A stretch of DNA of 53,506 nt from the NCBI RefSeq assembly GCF_000612845.1, contig NZ_CCAT010000041.1, positions 1 to 53,506 on the forward strand. The letters run 5' to 3'. Of the stretch, positions 36,762-44,454 are shown one piece after another. Source of the DNA: Clostridium ihumii AP5. Its GTDB lineage: Bacteria > Bacillota > Clostridia > Clostridiales > Clostridiaceae. A model generated the notes under the pieces. The model did not search any database. It saw only the letters and a program-made list of their open reading frames with translations, and was not told where the DNA came from. Position numbers and translations under genes: made by a program. Numbering within the stretch: position 1 is the stretch's first letter; the number at the start of each line of letters is the position of its first letter.

Positions 36762-37520
36762 CTACTCCTCTTGTAAATTTCTAATTTTTGTACACATTTC
36801 TTTTAAATACTCATAATTTGCAACACTATATGAACACTCTGACTTATCTTTTGAGCTACCAAAATATACATCAGGATTACTAGACATAGATAAATCTTCT
36901 TTCTGAATAAATGATGCTACATGTAAATTTCTAAAGTTCAACTCTCTTATCATCCACTCCACATTGTGTGGTCTAACACCACCTGTTAAAATTTCTATTT
37001 TTCCTTTTGAGTATTTTATAATTTCTTTTATAGTTTTATATCCATCTTCTATTGAATTCTTTTGTCCCTTTGTAAGTATTCTATCTACCCCTAATTCAAT
37101 TAATGTATCTAAACTTTCAATTGGATTTTTCACTATATCAAAAGCCCTATGAAAAACTTTTTCCTTATCACCTATAATATCCACAAATCTTTTTAAAGCT
37201 TCTTTATTTATAGTTCCATCTTCATTTAATACTCCAAAAACAATACCATCTGCCCCATATTTTATTGCAAGTTTAATATCCTCTTCCATAGATTTTATTT
37301 CATATTCATCATAGAAAAATCCTGATTCTCTAGGTCTTATCATAACCATAACTGGTATATTTAAATTTCTTTTAGTTTCAATTAAACTTCCTATAGACGG
37401 GGTAATTCCACCTAATGATATGGATGAATTTAATTCAATTCTATCAGCACCAGCTTTCTCAGCAATAATTGCATCCTCTACTGAACCACAACAAATCTCA
37501 ATTGTAACTTTATTATTCAT
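36762..37520 (-). CDS. cutC: CutC-family protein
   Basis: A 252-aa TIM-barrel protein of the CutC family, historically linked to copper homeostasis although the biochemical role is unsettled. Family motifs: IEICCGSVEDAIIAEKAGAD, RIELNSSISLGGITPS, MIRPRESGFFYDEYE, HRAFDI and ILTGGVRP. I start at the ATG at 37520, which lies within the last codons of the asparaginase gene (8-base overlap) and follows TGGAGA; the upstream start of the longer frame lacks a site. Confidence 0.9.
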   Translation of the reverse strand: MNNKVTIEICCGSVEDAIIAEKAGADRIELNSSISLGGITPSIGSLIETKRNLNIPVMVMIRPRESGFFYDEYEIKSMEEDIKLAIKYGADGIVFGVLNEDGTINKEALKRFVDIIGDKEKVFHRAFDIVKNPIESLDTLIELGVDRILTKGQKNSIEDGYKTIKEIIKYSKGKIEILTGGVRPHNVEWMIRELNFRNLHVASFIQKEDLSMSSNPDVYFGSSKDKSECSYSVANYEYLKEMCTKIRNLQEE

Positions 37521-38532
37521 CTTTATTTTTCTCCATTGAAATTGTAAATTCTGTTTCACTATGTCCTACAATTTTATTATTATCATTTACTATTACACTT
37601 GGAAATACATTATTTAATCTCTCTATAGTTTCTTTATTTTCATACCCTATTTGCGTTAATACTTCAGAAACTATAAGTGGCCATTCTTCTTCTGAACCAT
37701 CTAAAACTTTTATTGCTATTCCTAATCTCTCTTTTTTTAGACCAAAACAGTAAACTCCTTTAGCTCCACCTTTAGCTATAATATTTTTATCTTGTAAAAG
37801 TACTGAACATATTAGATTTGTTCCTGATACCATTTCATAATTTTCATTCATAAGTGTCGTTATTTTTTTTACTGCAGTTCTTGTATATTCATCTTTTATT
37901 AAATCTGGACATGCCATTTTCATATAAATTGTTGCAAGATTTTTCATTGGCATACCAAATACAGGTACACCACATCCATCAGTTCCTATGAGTACCTTGT
38001 CTTCTTTATAATCTGAAAGATTAGATATATACTTAAGAATTTCTTTTTGTGCTTCATTATCTTTATCCCAATATGTTTTTGTATCACATTTTAATTCTCT
38101 ACATAAAGTTAAAAGTCCTAAATGTTTTCCTGAACAATTATGATAAATTCTTCTTTTTTCACCATTGTTTCTTAAAATATCTTCCTTAGCTTTCACACCT
38201 AAAGGATATGTTGGTAAACATATTAATTCACTCTCTTCAATACCTACTTTTTTCATTATCCCTTCTAATGCTTCTACATGAAATGGTTCCGCTCTATGTG
38301 AACCAGTCATAACAGTTAATTCCTTATCATTTAATTTATATTTTTCATCTATATTTCTTTTTATTAATGGAATTGCTTGAATAGGCTTTGCAGATGATCT
38401 CATATAGGTTACAAAATTATCATCACCTATACTACACTTAACCTTTCCATCATCACCTACAATACAAATATATCCTTTGTGAATACATTCCACAATATCC
38501 CCTCTGTACTCTTTAACAAGAATTTCTTCCAC
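37513..38532 (-). CDS. L-asparaginase II-type protein (PF06089 family)
   Basis: A 339-aa protein of the thermolabile Asparaginase_II family. Typical segments are YRGDIVECIHKGYICIV, YMRSSAKPIQAIPL, VMTGSHRAE and the central NCSGKHLGLL and GTDGCGVPVFGMP. The family hydrolyses asparagine to aspartate and ammonia, and its active serine and lysine residues lie in the SSAKP and CSGKH motifs. It heads the operon with cutC and the ROK kinase. Weak start context, ATG after a G-rich stretch (GGGGGGATT). Confidence 0.87.
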   Translation of the reverse strand: MEEILVKEYRGDIVECIHKGYICIVGDDGKVKCSIGDDNFVTYMRSSAKPIQAIPLIKRNIDEKYKLNDKELTVMTGSHRAEPFHVEALEGIMKKVGIEESELICLPTYPLGVKAKEDILRNNGEKRRIYHNCSGKHLGLLTLCRELKCDTKTYWDKDNEAQKEILKYISNLSDYKEDKVLIGTDGCGVPVFGMPMKNLATIYMKMACPDLIKDEYTRTAVKKITTLMNENYEMVSGTNLICSVLLQDKNIIAKGGAKGVYCFGLKKERLGIAIKVLDGSEEEWPLIVSEVLTQIGYENKETIERLNNVFPSVIVNDNNKIVGHSETEFTISMEKNKDE

Positions 38533-38752
38533 ACAAATCCCCCCCTAAATTAATTTATATTTCTAAATTTTTATTTCATTGTACCATTTTTTCCAAATTC
38601 ATACTACAGGACTATAAATCAAATTTGTAATATTTCATTTATTTCTAAATAAATAGGAACTCATAATAATTAAGTTAAATTTTTAAAAATATATACTTAA
38701 CTATTACAAATTCCTAGTTTTTAAACTCATTAATCTTCTTAACTTTTATTTT

Positions 38753-38947
38753 CTATTTAAAATCATGTGGATCCTTTACTCTCATAGATACAATATATCC
38801 ACAGTCAGTGCAAATCTCTGCTATAACCTCTGATCCTTTTGAAAATACCTTGTCCAGTGGAAACATCTTTCCATAAGAATATTGTGTTCCTTTACCTATA
38901 TGTTCACATCCACAAATAGGACATTTCTTCTCTTTTTCTTCCATCAT
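38753..38947 (-). CDS. small zinc-ribbon protein
   Basis: A 64-aa protein with two CxxC knuckles, CPICGCEH near the N terminus and CTDCGY near residue 47, spaced as in a zinc ribbon. Between them is GKGTQYSYGKMFPLDKVFSKGSE, a polar stretch. Function unknown; it may bind nucleic acid or act as an accessory metal protein. GGGAGG precedes two adjacent ATG codons. It lies 20 bases after the DUF4491 gene on the same strand and is probably cotranscribed. Confidence 0.75.
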   Translation of the reverse strand: MMEEKEKKCPICGCEHIGKGTQYSYGKMFPLDKVFSKGSEVIAEICTDCGYIVSMRVKDPHDFK

Positions 38948-38967
38948 AATTCCTCCCTTATTCTAAA

Positions 38968-39252
38968 CTAATTACGCTTTGGATTCTTAGGAAACCACCC
39001 TTTTTTTACTCTTTCCTCTTGTTCTATTATTTCATTAATGCTCCAAAAGCAAGAAAACCCTAAGATTCCAAAAACAGCTGATAGTACTCCTATATTACTA
39101 CTTAAAGATAAAAATATAAATATAATACCACTAATTAAAAATATAGGCCATATCTTTTTCCCAAAATAATACTCTCCCTTAATTACTATAGGATGAAATA
39201 TACCTATTATAAGAAATGAGATTACACCTATCAATATACCATTAAAATTCAT
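38968..39252 (-). CDS. DUF4491-family small membrane protein
   Basis: A 94-aa protein with three hydrophobic segments. The conserved pieces GIFHPIVIKGEYYFGKKIWP and FWSINEIIEQEERVKKGWFP with the NPKR end match what I know of DUF4491. No function is established. GAGGTGATAAG precedes the ATG. It is the last intact chromosomal gene before the rnpB remnant. Confidence 0.82.
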   Translation of the reverse strand: MNFNGILIGVISFLIIGIFHPIVIKGEYYFGKKIWPIFLISGIIFIFLSLSSNIGVLSAVFGILGFSCFWSINEIIEQEERVKKGWFPKNPKRN

Positions 39253-39814
39253 CTTATCACCTCAAAATAAATCTCTTATACCTTAATACTTATCAATATA
39301 TCAAATTTCTCTCTAAATTAGAAATATCTTCAGTATTATTATATAATACATTATACATCTCAACAATAAATTAATTTTTATTTAAATGTTCTCACATTGA
39401 AAATTATTCATTAATCTCATCATTTTCAAAATATCCATATTCCTCTCCCTTTATATAAATTTATTTTCATCTAATCTAGATTTCAACACTAAATTTATAA
39501 CTCCTTTAAAGTACAAATATAAAAAACTACATGATATTTCTATCTTGCAGTTTATAATATTTTTCACATCATAATTACTCAAATACTTTTTATGAAAACC
39601 TAAATTAGTAATTTCATAACTATCTCACCTTCATCAAGTTCTCATGTATCTTTAAAACCTAATTTTAAAAATATATTTATAATACTTATAAATTTCAAAT
39701 CTGTTTTATTATCTTTAGCTATTATTAAATTATGTTTATTTCAACTGCGAAATGTGTCTTGTATCTTAATTAAAATAAATATAATTTAATTTTTAGAATG
39801 TCAAAATGCTGTCA
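39253..39814. other. 560-base intergenic region left of the rnpB remnant
   Basis: AT-rich; no coding frame, tRNA or clear hairpin is seen. It presumably contains the promoter of the DUF4491 gene. Confidence 0.35.
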
Positions 39815-39850
39815 AATAAAAAAACACTAAGTACGAAACTTAGTGTTTTC
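39815..39850 (-). terminator. rnpB terminator
   Basis: AAAACACTAAGT (39821-39832) with its complement (39838-39849) and a minus-strand T run (TTTTTTTATTTG). It lies directly after the 3' end of the rnpB remnant. Confidence 0.8.
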
Positions 39851-39853
39851 AAT

Positions 39854-39895
39854 GGTGCGACTAAACCTATAAGCCGAGTTCTGTATTCCATGAAA
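39854..39895 (-). pseudogene. rnpB: 3'-terminal fragment of RNase P RNA (rnpB), likely attachment site
   Basis: Read on the minus strand this begins near ATGGAATACAGAACTCGGC and continues TTATAGGTTTAGTCGCACC. This is the universally conserved 3' end of bacterial RNase P RNA (ACAGAACCCGGCTTAT-type core followed by the 3' strand of helix P1). The preceding 300-odd bases of the RNA, which should lie at about 39.9-40.25 kb, are absent; that space is occupied by an ATPase gene. An essential gene would not be broken, so an intact rnpB must exist elsewhere, most simply beyond the right end of an element inserted here. Confidence 0.85.
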
Positions 39896-39999
39896 TGTAT
39901 ATTTTTCTATATCCAATTATATCTTTAAATATTCTCTAGCCATTGGTATGACTTGCTTACATTGCATTTTCATATTTTACCATATTATATTTTATTTTA

Positions 40000-42378
40000 T
40001 CATATTTTTATGACCGTAGGAAGAATGTCGGAAGTTTTATTTTTTATAGGTGGTGGTAATTTACTTATAAAGCTTGCATATCCTCCTGAATAATATATTA
40101 AATTCATACTGCTATGGTTTTCCATATACTTCAAATCTTCATATTCAAAATTATCTAATTTATTTTCAAATAGTTTAAAATCTTTTTCACTAGTTCCACA
40201 AAGAAACATGAAACTAGCTCCTGCTCCTATAAGTGTATCTAGTAATATTTGTATTTGTTCTGTGTACTGACAACTAAACATAAATTTACAACCAAATTTT
40301 CTTGTTTGTGGTAATATATCATCAGTATCTAACATTCTCATTGCAGTTTTACATTGAAACACTTCATCAATACATATATGAGTTGGTTTAGGTTTTTTAT
40401 TCCATCTACCACGAATTTCAGTAGCAACCCAAATTTTGCTTAATAAAAATGTAACTATAACATTTTTAGCATGTTTTTTTACACTATCTTGTGGCATTCT
40501 TATTATTATAGTTTTTCCTGTCTCAAGTTCTTTTGCAAAATTTATATTATTAATACTATTTTTATTATACATATATTTTAATTTAAAATCTCGCCTTAAT
40601 ACACTTACCCTGTCTAATATTCCCTCTATCTTACTTTCTTTTGTGCCTATAACTTCTGGTTTAGAATTATCCTTTGGTTTAGAGTATTCATCTATCTCAC
40701 TCAAATCATTTATTTCATCTTCTAATAATTGCTTTTCTCTTTCATTCAATTTATTTATATATGAATATCGTACTTTATGATTTTCTAAACATTTTATAAC
40801 TTCTTTCAAAGATGTTTCTCCACTTGCAAATACTACATTAGATGCTGCACTAAGATATTTCCCCATTCTAGCTTGTAATGGTTGCTCTTGATTTATTGAA
40901 TCTATAAATACTAATACCTGTTGTGCTTGTAAATTTGCTAAACTAAGCTTTGTGAATGTGTCCATATTTTCTGTAATCTCAAACTCATTAAATGCAAAAC
41001 TTTGAAGACACTCTTCTTTAGTATAATCTAAAATAATCATATCTTCTTTAGGTAAATAACTTATAACCTCATCACTCATTTCACAATTTTTTATAAAATC
41101 TATTACAACGCCGCCTTCTTTTCTTTTATTAACAAACCTATAATAATTGGCCATAAACGTAGACTTTCCTGACCCTTGAGCTCCAACTTGCACTAATGGT
41201 AAACTTCCTTTATCGTAAGTATCTTCTAAATATGATTTATATATGTTTTCTTTATATTTGACTTCTCCTAGATATGCAATACCTGTAGATAACTCTTTTG
41301 GTACTGGATTTTCTATAACTTTAATATGATCTATTTTAAATTGATTTAGTAACTCCCTGCCTGGTGCTTGTAGAAGGTTTTGACATTCATCAACACTAAT
41401 AAGATTAGTATCTACTCCCTTAAATGCTTTATCTTCTATTTCTAATGGCTCTTTAATCTTCTTATATACTAGTGAATTATCTTCATCAAGAACTTTATAT
41501 GCATTGCACACACTTAATGCATTTATATTTGCTCTATTTGCGTTTTTACTATCTGACATAATCACAATTTGTGTTTTAAGAACATTTTTATTCCCTTTTC
41601 TTAATGTAGCATTAGATAAATTTTTTCTATTCCCATTTATAACATCTGCCAAAGATTCAACTAAACTCAAATCTTGTTTTGTATTAGCCTTAGCTCCTCC
41701 AAATAAGTCCGTAAAAACACCTAATATCATATCTAATATATCAACTACTACATTTGCTATAGCCTTTACAAAATATCCAGTTCCACGTTGTTTCTCTAAT
41801 GATTTGTGATTTTCCCACTTTTCTATTGAATTTTTATAATTATTCTCCCACATGTAAGGTCCATAATATTTAAAATTATATAATATACTTACCCTGTCTC
41901 CGTTCTCCATAATATCAAATACATTCAAAATAGAATTTAGTGGTTCATTGCTGCTTTTATCAATTTTTAAGCTAAGAGCATCTTCAAATTTGTAATTAAG
42001 TTGATATTTTATTGCATCTTTTTTGAAAGGTTCTATGTTATCTATTTCTTCTATATAACTCTTATTCCAAACTTCTCTAATTTTTTCTTTAGCTAAATTT
42101 TTGTAATGATTTGGTACTATAAAATAAAAACATATATCATTTGCATCAGTTTTATTTATATCTATCATATAAGAACACTTCCAATCAGTGTGATAGATAT
42201 ATTTATGTTCAATTTTTTCTATTCTTTGGTTTATTGTTTTAAACATTCCACAAATAGCTTTTGCTAGATTTGATGTGTTTTGATTTCTATTACTTTTGTG
42301 AGGTACAACCTTTAAATATACATAAGTAGGTTTTACTATTTGATAATATTTATCTAATGGCATTGATAATGATTTCAT
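40000..42378 (-). CDS. HerA/VirB4/TraG-type secretion or DNA-translocation ATPase
   Basis: A 792-aa protein. The first 350 residues are a non-ATPase N-terminal region with an amphipathic hydrophobic stretch near 203-226. The C-terminal half is a RecA-like motor of the HerA/FtsK/VirB4 superfamily: Walker A GAQGSGKST (399-407), Walker B ending in THICIDEVFQ (DE at 671-672), and a following Q/S-rich sensor region FSCQYTEQIQ. The DEVFQ box and late TRKFGCKFMFSCQ are typical of type IV secretion and coupling ATPases. Last gene of an operon with two small membrane proteins; its start overlaps the previous stop by 4 bases. No relaxase is nearby. Confidence 0.8.
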   Translation of the reverse strand: MKSLSMPLDKYYQIVKPTYVYLKVVPHKSNRNQNTSNLAKAICGMFKTINQRIEKIEHKYIYHTDWKCSYMIDINKTDANDICFYFIVPNHYKNLAKEKIREVWNKSYIEEIDNIEPFKKDAIKYQLNYKFEDALSLKIDKSSNEPLNSILNVFDIMENGDRVSILYNFKYYGPYMWENNYKNSIEKWENHKSLEKQRGTGYFVKAIANVVVDILDMILGVFTDLFGGAKANTKQDLSLVESLADVINGNRKNLSNATLRKGNKNVLKTQIVIMSDSKNANRANINALSVCNAYKVLDEDNSLVYKKIKEPLEIEDKAFKGVDTNLISVDECQNLLQAPGRELLNQFKIDHIKVIENPVPKELSTGIAYLGEVKYKENIYKSYLEDTYDKGSLPLVQVGAQGSGKSTFMANYYRFVNKRKEGGVVIDFIKNCEMSDEVISYLPKEDMIILDYTKEECLQSFAFNEFEITENMDTFTKLSLANLQAQQVLVFIDSINQEQPLQARMGKYLSAASNVVFASGETSLKEVIKCLENHKVRYSYINKLNEREKQLLEDEINDLSEIDEYSKPKDNSKPEVIGTKESKIEGILDRVSVLRRDFKLKYMYNKNSINNINFAKELETGKTIIIRMPQDSVKKHAKNVIVTFLLSKIWVATEIRGRWNKKPKPTHICIDEVFQCKTAMRMLDTDDILPQTRKFGCKFMFSCQYTEQIQILLDTLIGAGASFMFLCGTSEKDFKLFENKLDNFEYEDLKYMENHSSMNLIYYSGGYASFISKLPPPIKNKTSDILPTVIKI

Positions 42379-42650
42379 TTTGTTATCACCCCTATAGATT
42401 GTATTAAAACATATATAATAAATGATAATGTTATTCCTTTTCCATATTTTTTATATCCCATTGCATAAAGGATTATACAAGCTAATGCACTAGTTAAACA
42501 TACTGGTGTTGATATTTCAACTAAACCATTCCACAAATCTATTAAAATGTGAGTCGGATGAAATAAATATTCAAAGCCTTTTGCTATTGTTTGTACTCCT
42601 TCTGTTAATTTGTCTATTGTTCCACTTACTGCAATTACACTAACATACAT
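42375..42650 (-). CDS. small membrane protein of the secretion operon
   Basis: A 91-aa protein. Residues about 1-48 are moderately polar and amphipathic; two transmembrane helices follow (about 49-67 and 72-88). No family recognised. AGGAGG lies 9 bases before the ATG, and its stop overlaps the ATPase start, so the pair is translationally coupled. In position and size it could be a VirB3- or TcpE-like inner-membrane partner of the ATPase, but this is inference from context. Confidence 0.72.
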   Translation of the reverse strand: MYVSVIAVSGTIDKLTEGVQTIAKGFEYLFHPTHILIDLWNGLVEISTPVCLTSALACIILYAMGYKKYGKGITLSFIIYVLIQSIGVITK

Positions 42651-42663
42651 ATGCCGTAACCTC

Positions 42664-43068
42664 CTAATTACTTAAACAAGCAGGTATTTCATCAAATAAC
42701 CTTGGTACAAAGTGTAAACTTCCAAATACAACTAAATACTTTATTATGATACTACCTACATCTTTAGCTTGCCCACCAGAGTAAACTGATTTTATAATTT
42801 CTTTAATGCACATTATTAAGCAAACCCAATATCCTATACCCTGTATTATCCCAAGTACTCTAAATCCCAAATTATCCAAAGGTGTAGTAACTCCACTATC
42901 TGCTAATACCAAACTATTTTGTATATATAACAAACTTCCTAATATCATGACTGTATTTTTTGTCATTGCTTTATCTGAAATTATTTTACTTGCAGCTTCC
43001 TCTGCAAAATCTATTTTATTTTTAATTCTTCTAACTTTTCTATTTTCATAAAATCCAATTATTTTCAT
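42664..43068 (-). CDS. VirB2/TrbC-like membrane protein
   Basis: A 134-aa protein with a 35-residue charged N terminus, a first hydrophobic segment ending in LVLADSG (about 38-60, resembling a signal with a possible cleavage site) and two further hydrophobic helices (about 72-91 and 106-122). This order of long signal plus two helices is that of VirB2/TrbC pilins of type IV secretion systems, but sequence similarity is too weak for a firm call. First gene of the operon with the 91-aa protein and the ATPase. GGGAGGGAA lies upstream of the ATG. Confidence 0.65.
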   Translation of the reverse strand: MKIIGFYENRKVRRIKNKIDFAEEAASKIISDKAMTKNTVMILGSLLYIQNSLVLADSGVTTPLDNLGFRVLGIIQGIGYWVCLIMCIKEIIKSVYSGGQAKDVGSIIIKYLVVFGSLHFVPRLFDEIPACLSN

Positions 43069-43157
43069 TAAAAATTCCCTCCCAAATAAAAATGTATAGT
43101 ATTTTATTTAATGGTTATAGTATTAGTAGTTAAAAAATATAAGGTGGTGTTTATAAA

Positions 43158-43241
43158 ATGACAGTAGAATTTGGAATAGCTTTACTTTTTGCAGGCCTAC
43201 AAATGGGTGCTAAAATAGTAACTAATCTTATAGGAATGTAA
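43158..43241 (+). CDS. 27-aa hydrophobic peptide
   Basis: A very short gene with a strong ribosome-binding site (AAGGTGGTG at 43141-43149). The peptide is one hydrophobic helix (FGIALLFAGLQMGA) with one acidic residue near the start and a single lysine, ending IVTNLIGM. It lies divergently beside the secretion operon and shares a 90-base promoter region with it. A plus-strand structured region and terminator follow. It could be a leaderless bacteriocin, a type I toxin, a holin-like peptide or a tiny subunit of the secretion complex. I know of no matching family. Confidence 0.55.
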   Translation: MTVEFGIALLFAGLQMGAKIVTNLIGM

Positions 43242-43289
43242 ATAAATTGTTAATTAGCATTTAATATATAGTTACAATTAGCACATTTT

Positions 43290-43391
43290 TAAATGTAGTT
43301 GCATACGCTAGAGTATACGAACGTAGCAACGCAAGGAAGTGTACTATAGCTTCTTAGGTTAACTACACCCTTATGCATAAAGGGTGTTTTT
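43290..43391 (+). ncRNA. candidate structured RNA with terminator
   Basis: A patch of clearly higher GC than its surroundings. Pairings: GTTGC (43298-43302)/GCAAC (43326-43330) with inner ATAC/GTAT (43303-43306/43313-43316); GGAAG/CTTCT (43335-43339/43350-43354); outer TGTAG (43294-43298)/CTACA (43363-43367). The terminator ACACCCTT (43365-43372)/AAGGGTGT (43380-43387) with a T run works only on the plus strand. The outer stem and the terminator share bases, so they exclude each other. It may be the 3' part of the peptide transcript or an independent RNA. Confidence 0.5.
43365..43391 (+). terminator. plus-strand terminator of the peptide/RNA unit
   Basis: ACACCCTT, loop ATGCATA, AAGGGTGT followed by TTTTTCTTT. 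There is no T run on the minus strand. Confidence 0.8.
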
Positions 43392-43399
43392 CTTTATGT

Positions 43400-43657
43400 C
43401 TAATTACTATTTTGAAACTCAAATATTAATTTAGTTCCTTTTATTCTTAATTTTATGTTTAAACTGTCGTTTACTACATATCCGCAGCCATCATCTTGTA
43501 ATTTTGTATAATCTTCTTTTATATGCCTAACTAAAGAACTATTTTCTTTAGTTCTAATGCTCCATTTGTCACCATTGTATTTTTTCTCTAACTCTCCTAT
43601 TGTCCAACCAATTAGATCTCCATCATAAACTAAAACAATTTCACCTTTTCCCAACAT
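43400..43657 (-). CDS. hypothetical small protein
   Basis: An 85-aa soluble protein, mixed charge, probably beta-rich (alternating hydrophobic pattern in GEIVLVYDGDLIGWTI and NIKLRIKGTKLIFEF). No family recognised. It starts 11 bases after the RHH-like gene and shares its transcript; AGGAGG precedes the ATG. The linkage suggests a control or partition role within the element, but nothing in the sequence proves it. Confidence 0.65.
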   Translation of the reverse strand: MLGKGEIVLVYDGDLIGWTIGELEKKYNGDKWSIRTKENSSLVRHIKEDYTKLQDDGCGYVVNDSLNIKLRIKGTKLIFEFQNSN

Positions 43658-43668
43658 TTTTGTACCTC

Positions 43669-43896
43669 CTAGTTTTTAAATAATTCTTTTAAATCAATAC
43701 ACTCAAATTTAGTCTTATCTTCACTAAGTCCTAATACACTTATTGGTAACCTTCCTAATAAAATATCCTTAATTATACTAGATGTATTACTATAGCTTTT
43801 TAACTTATCATATAGTTTTATTTCCTCCTCGCTTTTTTCACTAAAACTTAAAGATATTCGCATTCTTTCTTTTTTCTCATTTTCAGTTCTATGCAT
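43669..43896 (-). CDS. small RHH-like regulator (copy-control or partition type)
   Basis: A 75-aa basic protein. After a charged start, RMRISLSFS is a beta-strand-like segment and is followed by two helices (EEEIKLYDKLKSYSNTSSIIKDILLG), the order of a ribbon-helix-helix DNA-binding domain as in CopG/ParG/Arc. The assignment is by pattern only. Upstream (43907-44045) the motif CAATGGA occurs in opposite orientations at about 43932 and 44040, a possible operator. Paired with the 85-aa gene downstream. Confidence 0.6.
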   Translation of the reverse strand: MHRTENEKKERMRISLSFSEKSEEEIKLYDKLKSYSNTSSIIKDILLGRLPISVLGLSEDKTKFECIDLKELFKN

Positions 43897-44154
43897 ATAC
43901 TTTTAACCTCCATTTTCCCTATTTAACTCCAATGGACTACAATGCTAATCCATAATGAATTCACACTTATTTGTCGTACAATTACACCACATGCATACTT
44001 TTTATCTTAATATGGCTCCATATGGTTTAGATGTCCTCCATTGTCTTATACTATATTCTATTCAGTTGTTGTAAAAAGTTTCCTGTTTATGAAAAATATT
44101 TTTATTTATAATTTTTATTTTTGTTTATGAAATTAGATGTAAAAAAAAAGGCCC

Positions 44155-44358
44155 TTAATCTTCAAGGTACCAAATATCTTCTACCTTTCGATTAAGAGCC
44201 TTTGAAATTTTTAATATTGTTTCTATATTCCCTTGTTGTTTATTACTTTCAATTTGACTATAAGTACTTTGACTTATACCTAATAATTTGCAAAATTCTT
44301 TTGAATTCATAAGATATTCAGCCATACGAATTTCTTTTAAATTATTTCTAACCCCCAC
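44155..44358 (-). CDS. XRE-family transcriptional regulator
   Basis: A 67-aa single-domain Cro/CI-type repressor. The helix-turn-helix is in FCKLLGISQSTYSQIESNKQ, followed by NIETILKISKALNRKVEDIW, the usual XRE end. The opening VRNNLKEIRMAEYLMNSKEF is typical of a small-regulator subgroup. It starts at GTG (44358) with AGAGGTGG just upstream. Likely controls genes of the element; the palindrome CCATATGG at 44018-44025 in the region downstream of this gene could be a site for it or for the RHH-like protein. Confidence 0.88.
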   Translation of the reverse strand: MGVRNNLKEIRMAEYLMNSKEFCKLLGISQSTYSQIESNKQQGNIETILKISKALNRKVEDIWYLED

Positions 44359-44454
44359 AATACCACCTCTAATTTTATATTATTCGATATTATAGTTTAG
44401 TTTCCTTTATATGTATTAAATAAATTCTATATATTAATTTACATTTTTTATTAT

